From CAWGLW01 sp963823525 (lineage in GTDB: Bacteria > Pseudomonadota > Gammaproteobacteria > Steroidobacterales > Steroidobacteraceae): a stretch of 64,000 nucleotides of DNA. The position numbers and the translations under genes were made by a program. The notes under the pieces were generated by a model. That model ran no database searches, was not told the origin of the DNA, and saw only the letters and a list, made by a program, of their open reading frames with translations. The stretch spans positions 1,798,001 through 1,862,000 of the forward strand of contig CAWGLW010000006.1 of the NCBI GenBank assembly GCA_963823525.1, read 5' to 3'. How positions within the stretch are numbered: the stretch's first letter is position 1; every line of letters starts with the position of its first letter. Positions 43,663-53,604 of this stretch are shown here, piece after piece.

Positions 43663-44118
43663 ATGTTTCGTGGTGCCAACAAAGTCACGCTCGACGCAAA
43701 GGGCCGAATGGCCATGCCGGCGCGCTACCGGGAGACACTCGGTGAGCGCAGCGATGGCCGCCTCGTAGCGACCGTCGATCGGGCTGACCGCTGCCTGCTG
43801 ATCTACCCGCTGACGGATTGGGAGGAGATTGAGCGCAAGTTGATGCGCCTGCCGACTCTGAATCCACAGGCGCGCCGTTTGCAGCGACTGATGGTTGGCC
43901 ACGCGACGGACCTCGAGCTCGACTCTCATGGTCGGGTGCTGATTCCGCCGAAGCTGCGCGAATACGCCGGCCTGACGCGTCAGGCAACGCTGATCGGGCA
44001 GGGCAGCCGGTTCGAGCTCTGGGACGAAACGCATTGGAACGAGCGCCGCGATGAGTGGCTGCAGGCGAGCGACGAGGCGGGCGACCTGCCGCCGGAGCTC
44101 GAGCAGCTGTCGTTGTAA
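43663..44118 (+). CDS. mraZ: Transcriptional regulator MraZ
   Basis: MraZ is a DNA-binding ring protein of the AbrB-like fold that represses the dcw operon. The 151 residues hold two copies of the swapped-hairpin domain: 'KVTLDAKGRMAMPARYRE' and 'DLELDSHGRVLIPPKLREYA', each with the DxxGR motif. It lies first in the cluster behind its own TGGG boxes. rsmH follows eight bases after its stop. Confidence 0.97.
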   Translation: MFRGANKVTLDAKGRMAMPARYRETLGERSDGRLVATVDRADRCLLIYPLTDWEEIERKLMRLPTLNPQARRLQRLMVGHATDLELDSHGRVLIPPKLREYAGLTRQATLIGQGSRFELWDETHWNERRDEWLQASDEAGDLPPELEQLSL

Positions 44119-44126
44119 GCGCGACG

Positions 44127-45056
44127 ATGTCGTTGCATGCGCCGGTACTTCAGAACGAAGTGCTGGAGGCGCTGGTAGTCAGCGGTGACGGCTGCTACTG
44201 CGACGCAACATTCGGGCGCGGGGGGCATACCGCCGGGCTTCTTGCTGCGCTGGGCACCGATGGGCGCGTGATCGCGATTGATCGCGATCCCGATGCGATC
44301 GAGGCCGGTCGGCGCCGCTTTGCGGGTGAGCCACGGCTCACGCTGATACGGGGGTCGTTCGAGAGGCTCGAAGAGTTGCTTCGGACGGCAGGGGTTGAAG
44401 GAAAGCTGAATGGCGTACTGATGGACCTCGGGGTTTCGTCGCCACAGCTCGATGAGGCTCGACGGGGCTTCAGTTTCATGCAGGACGGGCCGCTCGACAT
44501 GCGGATGGATTACGAAACCGGACAAAGCGCGGCGCAATGGCTGACGCACGCCGGTGAACAGGAGATCGCAAGTGTCCTGCGTTCGCTCGGCGAGGAGCGT
44601 TTTGCGCGGCGAATCGCCCGCGCGATCGTTGTCGCCCGCGCGGTGTCCCCGATCGAGACCACCGCGCAGCTGGCGCAGATCGTCGCGGCCGCCGTGCCGA
44701 CCCGGGAACCCGGTAAACACCCTGCGACACGCACGTTTCAGGCGATACGCATTCACATCAACGCCGAACTCGAGGCGCTGCGGGCGGCCCTTCCCCAGGC
44801 CGTCCGGATGCTCACCGGTGGCGGGCGTCTTTGTGTCATCAGTTTTCACTCACTCGAGGATCGTATCGTGAAGCGTTTCATCCGCCGCGAGGCTCAGGGG
44901 GATCCCGTGTATGCGGGGCTTCCGGATGTTCCGCCGCACGCCCGGCCGACGCTGTTGCGCATCGGCAAGGCGATCAAGCCGCAGGCCGCGGAAGTCGACC
45001 GGAATCCGCGGTCACGCAGCGCGGTGCTGCGGATCGCCGAGAGGATTGCCGCATGA
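44127..45056 (+). CDS. rsmH: 16S rRNA (cytosine-1402-N4)-methyltransferase
   Basis: RsmH methylates N4 of C1402, the same base whose ribose is modified by RsmI from the gene at 41963. The 309-residue protein has 'HAPVLQNEVLEAL', the SAM motif 'CDATFGRGGHTAGLLA', 'VLMDLGVSSPQLDEARRGFS' and 'RLCVISFHSLEDRIVKRF'. The ATG at 44127 is where homology begins. Its stop overlaps the ftsL start (ATGA). Confidence 0.97.
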   Translation: MSLHAPVLQNEVLEALVVSGDGCYCDATFGRGGHTAGLLAALGTDGRVIAIDRDPDAIEAGRRRFAGEPRLTLIRGSFERLEELLRTAGVEGKLNGVLMDLGVSSPQLDEARRGFSFMQDGPLDMRMDYETGQSAAQWLTHAGEQEIASVLRSLGEERFARRIARAIVVARAVSPIETTAQLAQIVAAAVPTREPGKHPATRTFQAIRIHINAELEALRAALPQAVRMLTGGGRLCVISFHSLEDRIVKRFIRREAQGDPVYAGLPDVPPHARPTLLRIGKAIKPQAAEVDRNPRSRSAVLRIAERIAA

Positions 45057-45328
45057 GCACGTTGGTCTGGCGCTGGCTGGTCGTGGCGCTCTGGGCCGGC
45101 GTGTTCGTATCAGCGCTCGGTGTCGTCTACGCGAAGCACGAGGCGCGTAGCCGCTTCATGGATCTGCAGACGCTGACCACTGAGCGCGACGAGCTGGACA
45201 TCGAGTGGGGCCAGCTACAACTCGAACAGAGCACCTGGGCGACGCATGGCCGCGTAGAGCGCGCGGCCCGCGAGGATCTGCACATGGTTATTCCGCAGGC
45301 AAACGACCTGCGCATCGTTCGGCCATGA
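45053..45328 (+). CDS. ftsL: Cell division protein FtsL
   Basis: FtsL is a small bitopic divisome protein that joins FtsB and FtsQ and activates FtsWI. The 91-residue protein has a short cytoplasmic start, one transmembrane helix ('WLVVALWAGVFVSALGVVYA') and a periplasmic coiled coil ('RFMDLQTLTTERDELDIEWG'), ending in 'REDLHMVIPQANDLRIV'. Recognition rests on architecture and place between rsmH and ftsI, as the family diverges. Both ends overlap neighbours by four bases. Confidence 0.92.
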   Translation: MSTLVWRWLVVALWAGVFVSALGVVYAKHEARSRFMDLQTLTTERDELDIEWGQLQLEQSTWATHGRVERAAREDLHMVIPQANDLRIVRP

Positions 45329-47055
45329 GGCGTGATTCCAGTCGTACTGCCGCTTCGGCGAACGCCCCCTGGCGGCAGGCGGTGGTCATCGCCGTGCTCG
45401 CTGCTTTTGCCGTGTCCCTGGTGGGGCGTGCCGTCTACCTGCAGGTCGTCCAGCAGGGCTTCCTCGAGACACAGGGCAACGAGCGAATCGTACGCAGGGA
45501 GAAGCTCTCGGCCAATCGCGGCATGATCGTCGATCGCAACGGCGAGGCGCTCGCGGTCAGCACGCCGGTCGATAGCGTCTGGGCCAACCCGCCCGAACTG
45601 GCCCAGGAGCCACAGCATTTCGCAGAGCTGGCCAAGGCACTGGATCGCGATCCGGAATGGCTCGCCCGTCGTGTCACGAGCAGCCTGGACCGGGACTTTG
45701 TTTACCTCGTGCGCCACATGCGGCCTCAGGATGCGGCGGCCGTCCGCGAGCTCGGCATTCCGGGCGTCAATACGATGCGCGAGTACCGGCGTTATTACCC
45801 CGCGGGCGAAGTGACCGGTCACCTGCTCGGCTTTACGAACGTCGACGACGTCGGCCAGGAAGGCCTGGAGCTTGCCTTCGACCAGTGGCTGGGTGGCAAA
45901 CCCGGTGAAAAGCGAGTGATCCGTGACCGGCTGGGGCGCTCGATCGAGGATATCGAGCGCATCAGCGCCCCGCGCCCCGGGCAGGTGCTGCGCACCAGCA
46001 TTGACCTGCGCGTGCAGTACCTCGCGTACCGCGAACTCAAAGCGGCCGTCCAGGCGAACCGCGCTCGCAGCGGCTCGATCGTCGTGCTCGACATCGCGAC
46101 CGGCGAGGTGCTGGCGATGGTCAACCAGCCGTCATTTAACCCGAACGATCGTGAGCAGTACGCGCCGTCGCGTTATCGAAACCGGGCGACCAACGACTTC
46201 CTCGAGCCCGGCTCGAGCATGAAGCCCTTCGTGGTCGCTGCCGGGATGGAGACCGGGCGTTTCCAGCCGGATACGCTGATCGACACCTCGCCCGGGATGG
46301 TGCGGGTGGGCATCAAAACGGTGACTGACAAGCACAATCTGGGCACGATCGATGTCACCACCGTACTGGCCAAGTCGAGCAATGTCGGCGTCGTAAAAAT
46401 TGCGTTGAGTCTCGAGCCTGAACAGATGTGGCGCAAGCTCGATGGTTTCGGCTTTGGCCGGGTGACCGGATCGGGATTTCCAGGTGAATCGGCCGGCATC
46501 CTCACCGGCTACGAGCATTGGCGCGCGATCGGTCAGGCCACAATGGCCTACGGCTACGGCCTGTCGGTGACGCCGCTGCAGCTCGCGCAGGCCTTCGCGG
46601 TGCTGGGTTCGGGCGGTATTCGTCACCCGGTCAGCCTGCGCGCACTCGATGCGCCACCGCCCGGTGAGCGCGTACTCACGGAGTCGGTGGCCCGCGACGT
46701 CGTGCGCATGCTCGAGTCGGTTGTCAGCGATGAAGGTACCGCGCAGCGTGCAAGCGTCATGGGCTACCGGGTTGCGGGCAAGACAGGCACGGCCTGGAAG
46801 GCGTCCAAAACGGGCGGTTACTCGACCGATAAGTACATGGCCGTCTTTGGCGGCGTCGTCCCGGCGAGCAATCCGAGGCTCGCGGCCGTAGTCGTAATCG
46901 ACGAGCCGAGCAAGGGCTCTTTCTATGGCGGCGTCGTCGCCGCGCCGGTCTTCTCTTCGGTGATGTCCGGCGCCCTGCGGCTGCTCGCGATTGCGCCTGA
47001 CGACCTGCAGCACGTTCCGGCGACTACGCTGGTTCGGGCACAGGACCCGTGGTGA
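45325..47055 (+). CDS. ftsI: Peptidoglycan D,D-transpeptidase FtsI (PBP3)
   Basis: FtsI crosslinks septal murein with FtsW. The 576-residue protein has a single N-terminal transmembrane helix ('QAVVIAVLAAFAVSLVGRAV'), a pedestal domain with 'ANRGMIVDRNGEALAVSTPV', and the transpeptidase domain: SxxK in 'EPGSSMKPF' (Ser297, Lys300), SxN in 'AKSSNVGVVK', and KTG in 'VAGKTGTAWK'. There is no lipobox. Start and stop overlap ftsL and murE. Confidence 0.97.
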   Translation: MRRDSSRTAASANAPWRQAVVIAVLAAFAVSLVGRAVYLQVVQQGFLETQGNERIVRREKLSANRGMIVDRNGEALAVSTPVDSVWANPPELAQEPQHFAELAKALDRDPEWLARRVTSSLDRDFVYLVRHMRPQDAAAVRELGIPGVNTMREYRRYYPAGEVTGHLLGFTNVDDVGQEGLELAFDQWLGGKPGEKRVIRDRLGRSIEDIERISAPRPGQVLRTSIDLRVQYLAYRELKAAVQANRARSGSIVVLDIATGEVLAMVNQPSFNPNDREQYAPSRYRNRATNDFLEPGSSMKPFVVAAGMETGRFQPDTLIDTSPGMVRVGIKTVTDKHNLGTIDVTTVLAKSSNVGVVKIALSLEPEQMWRKLDGFGFGRVTGSGFPGESAGILTGYEHWRAIGQATMAYGYGLSVTPLQLAQAFAVLGSGGIRHPVSLRALDAPPPGERVLTESVARDVVRMLESVVSDEGTAQRASVMGYRVAGKTGTAWKASKTGGYSTDKYMAVFGGVVPASNPRLAAVVVIDEPSKGSFYGGVVAAPVFSSVMSGALRLLAIAPDDLQHVPATTLVRAQDPW

Positions 47056-48605
47056 GCACCGTCGTGCCCGAGCAGCGCGTAAATGCCGACGACGGCAGCG
47101 GGGGCGAGACACCCGTCTACGAGATGTCCCTCGCGGCATTGCTCGAGGGTCTCGCGCATCCGCTGCACGATGTCCGTATTGCCGACCTGACACAGGACAG
47201 TCGCACGGCAACGCGTGGTTGCGCGTTCATCGCCAGCCACACGCATGGCCGTCATGGGCTTACCTTCGTTGACGATGCGATCGCCAGGGGCGCCGTCGCC
47301 GTGCTCTGGGAGCCTGAGCCAGGCATGACGGAGCCCACGCTGCCCGCGGGCGTGGTGGGTTACGCAATTCCTGAACTGGGCCGGCGAGTCGGGCAACTGG
47401 CCGACCGGTTTTTCCGCAACCCGTCCGGAGAGGTACGGCTGGCCGGCATCACCGGCACCAACGGCAAGACGACGACCGCTTACCTCCTCGCGCAGGCGTC
47501 TGAGTTTGTTGGAATGCGCAGCGCCTACCTCGGCACGATCGGGTTTGGCCGGCCGGGCTCAATCGTGGCCACGGCAATGACAACGCCGGACTGTGTAACC
47601 CTGCACCGGCGGATCGCCGAGGCCCGCGACGACGAGGCCGAGACGATGGCGCTGGAAATATCCTCGCACGCACTCGACCAGCGTCGGCACGACGGCGTGA
47701 CTTTCGACACCGCCGTGCTGACGAATCTGTCCCATGATCATCTCGACTACCACGGGACGCTGGAGGCCTATGGCGAGGCCAAGACCCGCCTGTTCCAGAC
47801 ACCAGGCCTGCAGCGATGCGTGATTAATCTGCGCGACCCGTTCGGGCGGCGACTGGCGGAAGCGATCGGCCCGGACGTCGAGCGCGTGATCTACACGAGC
47901 GCCAACGACCTCTGGGTGCCCCCGGGCGCCGCGTGGATCCGTGTTCCGGAGCTGCGCAGCACCGCCACCGGACTGACCCTGCACATCGAGAGCAGCTGGG
48001 GTGCGGGGGCCCTGCGTTCGAGGCTGGCTGGTGAGCACAACGCTGAAAACCTGCTGGCCGCGCTCGGCGTCCTGCTCGGTTGGCAGGTTCCGCTGCAGAC
48101 GGCGCTGGCCGCCCTGGCCGGTTGCTCGCCACCGCCGGGACGCATGGAGTCTTTCGGTGGCGGCATTCAGCCGCTGGTTTTTGTCGACTACGCGCATACA
48201 CCCGATGCGCTGTTGCGGCTGCTCGATGCGGCGCGCCCCCATGCCCGCGGACGCCTGTTCTGCGTGTTCGGCTGTGGCGGTGATCGCGATCCCGTCAAGC
48301 GGCCGCAAATGGGAGCCATCGCCGAGCAGGGGGCCGATGTCGTCGTCCTGACCGATGACAATCCCCGCGGCGAGGATTCCGCCGCGATCATCGAGCAGAT
48401 ACGCGCCGGGATGCGCGACGGCGGAGCCGCACAGGTGATCGCCGATCGGCGTGATGCGATTCACTACGCGCTGACCGAGGCGTCGGCCGGTGACGTCGTG
48501 GTCATTGCCGGCAAGGGGCACGAAGCGGTGCAGATCGTCGGCGCCGAGCAGCGGCCGTTCAGCGACACGGCCACCGTGATCGATGCGCTCGGAGCCGAGG
48601 CATGA
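47052..48605 (+). CDS. murE: UDP-N-acetylmuramoyl-L-alanyl-D-glutamate--2,6-diaminopimelate ligase
   Basis: MurE adds the third stem residue to the murein precursor. The 517 residues have 'LTQDSRTATRGCAFIA', the P-loop 'GITGTNGKTTTAYLL' and 'VFVDYAHTPDAL'. The substrate motif 'LTDDNPRGED' contains DNPR, the established marker for meso-diaminopimelate rather than lysine. I use the GTG at 47052, overlapping the ftsI stop; another GTG one codon earlier is equally possible. Confidence 0.97.
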   Translation: MSTVVPEQRVNADDGSGGETPVYEMSLAALLEGLAHPLHDVRIADLTQDSRTATRGCAFIASHTHGRHGLTFVDDAIARGAVAVLWEPEPGMTEPTLPAGVVGYAIPELGRRVGQLADRFFRNPSGEVRLAGITGTNGKTTTAYLLAQASEFVGMRSAYLGTIGFGRPGSIVATAMTTPDCVTLHRRIAEARDDEAETMALEISSHALDQRRHDGVTFDTAVLTNLSHDHLDYHGTLEAYGEAKTRLFQTPGLQRCVINLRDPFGRRLAEAIGPDVERVIYTSANDLWVPPGAAWIRVPELRSTATGLTLHIESSWGAGALRSRLAGEHNAENLLAALGVLLGWQVPLQTALAALAGCSPPPGRMESFGGGIQPLVFVDYAHTPDALLRLLDAARPHARGRLFCVFGCGGDRDPVKRPQMGAIAEQGADVVVLTDDNPRGEDSAAIIEQIRAGMRDGGAAQVIADRRDAIHYALTEASAGDVVVIAGKGHEAVQIVGAEQRPFSDTATVIDALGAEA

Positions 48606-49984
48606 TCCGGGACCTCGCGGAACTTGCGCGCGTCAGTGGCGGTTTGCTCAAGGGCGAAAACGCGGGCTTCGGCGCCGTCACTTCGGATACCCGCCAGCTG
48701 GAGGCCGGTGCGTTGTTTGTCGCGCTGCGCGGTGATCGATTCGACGGACACGATTTCGTCTCCGAGGCGGCCGCTCGCGGTGCCGCCGGCGCCCTGGTCA
48801 GTCGCGCCGTGGCGGCCGGGATTGCGCAGGTCGTCGTTGCCGATACGCTGGTGGCGTTAACCGATTTCGCCACGGCCTGGCGCGAGGCCTTCGAAGGTAG
48901 CGTCACAGCGATTACCGGCAGCAACGGTAAGACCACGGTAAAGGAGATGATCGGCCAGGTGCTCACGCACAGCGGGCCGACGCTCGTGACCCAGGGCAAT
49001 CTGAACAACCATATCGGTGTGCCGCTGACGCTGTGCCGGCTCGGCCCGACGCACCGGTTTGCCGTGATTGAAATGGGCGCGAATCATGCGCGAGAGATTG
49101 CCCACCTGGCGAGCGTGGCCCGGCCCGATGTGGGACTGGTGATCAATGCCGGCCCCGCGCACCTGGAAGGGTTTGGCAGCATTGAGGGCGTCGCGCGCGC
49201 CAAGGGTGAGTTGTTCGAAGCGCTGTCTGTAGACGGTACCGCCGTCATCAACGCCGACGATCGCTTTGCCGCCCTCTGGCACGAGATGGCCCGGTCGGCC
49301 GGTCGGGTCGTCACCTTCGGCATGAGAGAGCGCGCGGACTTCCACGCTTCCGATGCAACGACGCGACTGACGGAGCAGGGATTCGTCACGGATTTCGAAC
49401 TGATCTCTCCGCTGGGACAACGCCGGCTGAGCATTGCGCTGGCAGGCGAGCACAACGTGATGAACGCGCTCGCCGCGGCGGCCGCCAGTCACGCCGCCGG
49501 CGCGAAACTGGACTCGATCGTTGCCGGTCTCGAATCGATGCGTCCGGTCTCCGGGCGGCTCGAGGTACGCGCCGCACGACGCGGCGCACGGCTGATTGAC
49601 GATTCCTATAATGCGAACCCCGGGTCGTTGCGAGCCGGCGTTCGCTCACTCGCCGGCATTCCCGGCGAACACTGGCTGGTGCTTGGCGAGATGGCCGAGC
49701 TCGGCGATGAATCGCCCCGGCTGCACGCCGAGATCGGTGCCTTTGCGCGGGAGCATGGCATTGATCGTCTTCTCGCCGTGGGTGCTGATACGCGATTCGC
49801 CGTTGAAGCCTTTGGCCCCGGCGCGGTCTGGTTCGCGAGCATCGAGGAACTGACTGCCGAGGCGCAGGGCACGCTGCACCCGGACGTGACGGTGCTGATC
49901 AAGGGTTCGCGAGTCAATCGCCTCGAGCGGGTTGCAAGCGCGCTGGCAGAGGAAGTTGCGGTATCCGTGGCGGAGGCGCACTGA
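48602..49984 (+). CDS. murF: UDP-N-acetylmuramoyl-tripeptide--D-alanyl-D-alanine ligase
   Basis: MurF attaches D-Ala-D-Ala to complete the pentapeptide precursor. The 460-residue protein shows 'VTSDTRQLEAGALFVALRG', the P-loop 'AITGSNGKTTVKEMIG', 'QGNLNNHIGVPLTL', 'EMGANHAREIAHLA' and 'LIDDSYNANPGSLRAG', all in family order. It overlaps murE by four bases and is one base from mraY. Confidence 0.97.
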   Translation: MIRDLAELARVSGGLLKGENAGFGAVTSDTRQLEAGALFVALRGDRFDGHDFVSEAAARGAAGALVSRAVAAGIAQVVVADTLVALTDFATAWREAFEGSVTAITGSNGKTTVKEMIGQVLTHSGPTLVTQGNLNNHIGVPLTLCRLGPTHRFAVIEMGANHAREIAHLASVARPDVGLVINAGPAHLEGFGSIEGVARAKGELFEALSVDGTAVINADDRFAALWHEMARSAGRVVTFGMRERADFHASDATTRLTEQGFVTDFELISPLGQRRLSIALAGEHNVMNALAAAAASHAAGAKLDSIVAGLESMRPVSGRLEVRAARRGARLIDDSYNANPGSLRAGVRSLAGIPGEHWLVLGEMAELGDESPRLHAEIGAFAREHGIDRLLAVGADTRFAVEAFGPGAVWFASIEELTAEAQGTLHPDVTVLIKGSRVNRLERVASALAEEVAVSVAEAH

Positions 49985-49985
49985 G

Positions 49986-51071
49986 ATGTTGCGTTACTTC
50001 GCCGAATGGCTCACCCAGTTCTACTCGGTATTCAACGTCTTCAGTTACCTGACGCTGCGAGCGATTTTCGCGGCGCTGACCGCGCTGCTGATCTCTTTCA
50101 TTGTCGGCCCGCTGATGATCCGCAAGCTCGCCGAGAACCAGGTCGGACAGTCCGTGCGCTCGGATGGTCCGCAGACACACCTCTCAAAGGCCGGGACGCC
50201 GACGATGGGCGGCGCCCTGATACTCGTGGCGATCATCGCAGCGACCGTGCTGTGGGCCGACCTTGGCAACCGGTTTGTCTGGATCGTACTGGCGGTCACG
50301 CTTGCTTTCGGGTTGATCGGCTTCTGGGACGACTACCTGAAACTCGTGGTCAGGGACACGCGTGGCCTGATCGCCCGCTACAAATATTTCTGGCAGTCCG
50401 TCGCCGGTCTCGGCGCCGCGATCGCCTTGTACGCCACGGCCGGGTCGCCCGCCGATACGACGCTGATACTGCCGTTTTTCAAGGACTTCGTCCTTCCACT
50501 CGGACCCGTTGCCTTCGTTGTGCTCGCCTACCTGGTCATTGTCGGTTCGAGCAATGCGGTCAACCTGACAGACGGGCTCGACGGCCTGGCGATCATGCCT
50601 GCCGTGCTGGTAGCCGGTGCGCTGGGCGTCTTCGCCTATGCCTCCGGCAACATCGTGTTCGCGAACTACCTGAGCATTCCTTACATTGCCGGGTCCGGTG
50701 AAGTGCTGGTGATCTGCGCCGGCATCTTCGGTGCCGGGCTGGGATTCCTGTGGTTCAACACGTACCCGGCCCAGGTCTTCATGGGTGATATCGGTGCGCT
50801 GGCGCTTGGTGCGGCGCTCGGCGTGATCGCGGTGGTCGTCCGCCAGGAGATCGTGCTGTTCATCATGGGCGGCGTGTTCGTGATGGAGACCGTGTCGGTC
50901 ATCCTGCAGGTGGGGTCGTTCAAGCTGCGCGGCAAACGGATCTTCCGAATGGCGCCGATCCATCATCACTACGAGCTCAAGGGCTGGGCGGAGCCGAAAG
51001 TCATTGTGCGTTTCTGGATCATCACCGTGATTCTCGTGCTGGTCGGCCTGGCGACCCTGAAGCTGCGATGA
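49986..51071 (+). CDS. mraY: Phospho-N-acetylmuramoyl-pentapeptide-transferase
   Basis: MraY makes lipid I on the cytoplasmic face of the inner membrane. The 361-residue protein has about ten transmembrane helices; 'KAGTPTMGGALILVAIIAAT', 'FWDDYLKLV' (Mg-binding aspartates), 'SSNAVNLTDGLDGLAIM' and 'IHHHYELKGWAE' are the conserved catalytic loops. The ATG at 49986 follows the murF stop by one base. Its stop overlaps murD. Confidence 0.98.
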   Translation: MLRYFAEWLTQFYSVFNVFSYLTLRAIFAALTALLISFIVGPLMIRKLAENQVGQSVRSDGPQTHLSKAGTPTMGGALILVAIIAATVLWADLGNRFVWIVLAVTLAFGLIGFWDDYLKLVVRDTRGLIARYKYFWQSVAGLGAAIALYATAGSPADTTLILPFFKDFVLPLGPVAFVVLAYLVIVGSSNAVNLTDGLDGLAIMPAVLVAGALGVFAYASGNIVFANYLSIPYIAGSGEVLVICAGIFGAGLGFLWFNTYPAQVFMGDIGALALGAALGVIAVVVRQEIVLFIMGGVFVMETVSVILQVGSFKLRGKRIFRMAPIHHHYELKGWAEPKVIVRFWIITVILVLVGLATLKLR

Positions 51072-52423
51072 ACACAGCCGCACAAACCTCCGCCGCAACA
51101 ATGCCCGGTGCCCGGGCACTGGTACTCGGTCTCGGCCGTACCGGTGTTTCCTGTTCGCGTTACCTGCGCCGCAAAGGATGGCAGGTGATCGCGGCGGATA
51201 CGCGCGAAGATCCGCCGGGGCGTGATGCGCTGCAGCGTGAAATTCCGGATCTCGAGCTGCGTTGCGGCCCCCTGGTTGAAAGCCTGCTCGATGAGGTCTC
51301 GCAGGTGGTGATCTCGCCGGGGCTCGCGTTGACCGAGCCGGTTGCGATCGAGGCGATTCGGCGTGGCTTACCGGTCATCGGCGACATCGAACTGTTCGCG
51401 CGTGAGGCGCTTGCGCCGGTCGCGGCGGTAACCGGCACGAACGGCAAGAGCACGGTAACAACCCTCCTGACCGAGTTCGCACTGGCCAGTGGCCGGACCG
51501 CACTGTCCGGTGGCAACCTGGGCCGGCCTGCGCTCGAGTTGCTCGAAGAAGAAGTACCCGATCTCTACGTGCTCGAATTGTCGAGTTTTCAGCTCGAGAC
51601 CTGCTATTCGCTGCACAGCGTCACGGCCACGGTGCTCAACGTGACCCCGGATCACCTGGACCGTTATCGGTCGCTGGAAGAGTACGCAGCGGCCAAGGCG
51701 AGGATCTTCGCGCTGTGTGATGTGGCCGTCGTCAATGCCGATGACGATCGCGTGGGTGCAATGATCCGGCCCGGGCAGCGAGTGCTGACATTCAGCCTGC
51801 AAGATCCGGCGGCGGACTACAGCCTGGCCCGCGATCCACAGCCCGTCATCGTCCGCCGCGGTGAGCCGCTTCTGCCCCTGGCCAGCATGCGTATGCAGGG
51901 ATTGCACAACGCAGCGAACGCGATGGCGGCGCTCGCGATGGCGGAGGCGCTCGGTCTGCCGTTTGGCCCGGCGCTCGAGGTACTGGCAACTTTCAAGGGA
52001 CTGGCGCACCGGTCGCAATGGGTAGCCGACGTCGGCGGTGTCAGTTTCATCAACGACTCAAAAGGCACCAATGTCGGTGCGACCGTTGCCTCACTGCGTG
52101 GCATGCGCGGGCCGCTCGTCTTGATTGCCGGTGGCGATGGGAAGGGACAGGATTTCAGCGAACTGCGCAATGCCTGCCGCGGTAAGGTCCGGCACGCGGT
52201 GCTGATTGGCCGGGATGCACCGCAAGTGGAATCGACGCTGGCCGGCCTGTGCGCAGTCGAGCGTGCGACCGACATGCCCGCCGCCGTGCGGGCCGCCGCA
52301 AGAGCCGCGCGGCCCGGCGAGACGGTGCTGCTGTCGCCAGCCTGTGCAAGCCTGGACATGTTTCGTGATTACATGCATCGGGGCGAGGCTTTCGCGGCTG
52401 CGGTTCAGGAGCTTGCGCAATGA
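51068..52423 (+). CDS. murD: UDP-N-acetylmuramoylalanine--D-glutamate ligase
   Basis: MurD adds D-glutamate to UDP-MurNAc-L-Ala. The 451 residues include 'ALVLGLGRTGVSCSRYL', the P-loop 'VTGTNGKSTVTTLLTEF', 'LELSSFQLETC', 'NVTPDHLDRY', 'INDSKGTNVGATVASL' and 'LLSPACASLDMFRDYMHRG', the expected order. Overlaps mraY and ftsW by four bases each. Confidence 0.97.
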   Translation: MNTAAQTSAATMPGARALVLGLGRTGVSCSRYLRRKGWQVIAADTREDPPGRDALQREIPDLELRCGPLVESLLDEVSQVVISPGLALTEPVAIEAIRRGLPVIGDIELFAREALAPVAAVTGTNGKSTVTTLLTEFALASGRTALSGGNLGRPALELLEEEVPDLYVLELSSFQLETCYSLHSVTATVLNVTPDHLDRYRSLEEYAAAKARIFALCDVAVVNADDDRVGAMIRPGQRVLTFSLQDPAADYSLARDPQPVIVRRGEPLLPLASMRMQGLHNAANAMAALAMAEALGLPFGPALEVLATFKGLAHRSQWVADVGGVSFINDSKGTNVGATVASLRGMRGPLVLIAGGDGKGQDFSELRNACRGKVRHAVLIGRDAPQVESTLAGLCAVERATDMPAAVRAAARAARPGETVLLSPACASLDMFRDYMHRGEAFAAAVQELAQ

Positions 52424-53604
52424 CCGCGGCCGCCGTGACCTATTCGCGATCAACTGGCCGTCCCCGCCGGATCATGCTCGATCCATGGATCGTCGGCCCG
52501 CTGTCAGCGCTGCTGATGATTGGCCTGGTGATGGTGGCCTCGGCCTCGATTGGTATCTCCGATCGCGATTTCGGCGGACCGTTTTTCTACTTGCAGCGCC
52601 AGTGCGTTTACGTGCTGCTGGGCCTGTGCGCGGCCCTGGTTGGCCTGGCGATACCGACACGGGTCTGGGAGCAGCGCTCGATCTTTCTGCTCGCTGGCGC
52701 TTTCGTGCTGCTCGTGCTCGTGCTGATTCCCGGGATCGGTCATGAGGTCAATGGCAGCCAGCGCTGGGTACGGCTCGGCTTCATGAACTTCCAGGTCTCC
52801 GAACTCGCGCGCGTGATGCTGCTGACTTACCTGGCCAGCTACGTGGTGCGCAAGGGCGATGAGCTGCAATCGAGTTTTGCCGGGTTCATGAAACCGGTGG
52901 TCGTGCTGGGCGCCGCGGCCGTCCTGCTGGTCCTGGAGCCCGATCTCGGTGCAGCCACCGTGTTGATGGCGACGGGGCTTGCGGTCCTGTTTCTGGCTGG
53001 CGCTCGCATCAAGTACCTGCTGGTGCCGATCGCACTTGGAATTGGTGGATTTGCATTGCTGGCCGTGACCTCAGCGTACCGGTTGCGCCGGCTGATTGCG
53101 TTCCGTGACCCCTGGCAGGATCCATACAACAGCGGGTTCCAGCTCGTGCAGTCGCTGATCGCGATCGGGCGCGGCGAATGGTTCGGCGTGGGTCTTGGGG
53201 CGAGTGTGCAGAAGCTGTTCTACCTGCCCGAGGCACACACGGACTTTGTCTTCGCGGTCCTGGCCGAGGAATTCGGCTTCGTTGGTGTGGTCATCGTGAT
53301 CAGCCTGTTTGCGCTGCTGGTCGGTCGCGCACTGAAGATCTCCCGCGATGCCGGCCGCGCCGGGCTGGTTTTCCAGTCCTACCTCGCCGCGGCGATCGGT
53401 ATCTGGCTCGGCCTGCAGGCCTTCGTGAATATCGGCGTCAACATGGGGCTGCTTCCGACCAAGGGCCTGACACTGCCATTGCTCAGCTACGGGGGCAGCA
53501 GCATGCTGGTGACGCTCGGCTGGTTCGGTGTCCTGCTGCGCATCAATCACGAGACCCTGATCACGGGCCGGTCCGCGGTTGCGCGAAGGGCGCGGGTCCG
53601 ATGA
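52420..53604 (+). CDS. ftsW: Septal peptidoglycan glycosyltransferase FtsW
   Basis: FtsW is a SEDS-family polymerase that makes septal glycan strands with FtsI. The 394-residue protein has about ten transmembrane helices. 'DPWQDPYNSGFQLVQSLIAI' includes the catalytic-loop region, and 'GLTLPLLSYGGSSMLVTL' is the SEDS signature near the C-terminus; 'LPEAHTDFVFAVLAEEFGF' is another conserved block. Overlaps murD and murG. Confidence 0.97.
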   Translation: MTAAAVTYSRSTGRPRRIMLDPWIVGPLSALLMIGLVMVASASIGISDRDFGGPFFYLQRQCVYVLLGLCAALVGLAIPTRVWEQRSIFLLAGAFVLLVLVLIPGIGHEVNGSQRWVRLGFMNFQVSELARVMLLTYLASYVVRKGDELQSSFAGFMKPVVVLGAAAVLLVLEPDLGAATVLMATGLAVLFLAGARIKYLLVPIALGIGGFALLAVTSAYRLRRLIAFRDPWQDPYNSGFQLVQSLIAIGRGEWFGVGLGASVQKLFYLPEAHTDFVFAVLAEEFGFVGVVIVISLFALLVGRALKISRDAGRAGLVFQSYLAAAIGIWLGLQAFVNIGVNMGLLPTKGLTLPLLSYGGSSMLVTLGWFGVLLRINHETLITGRSAVARRARVR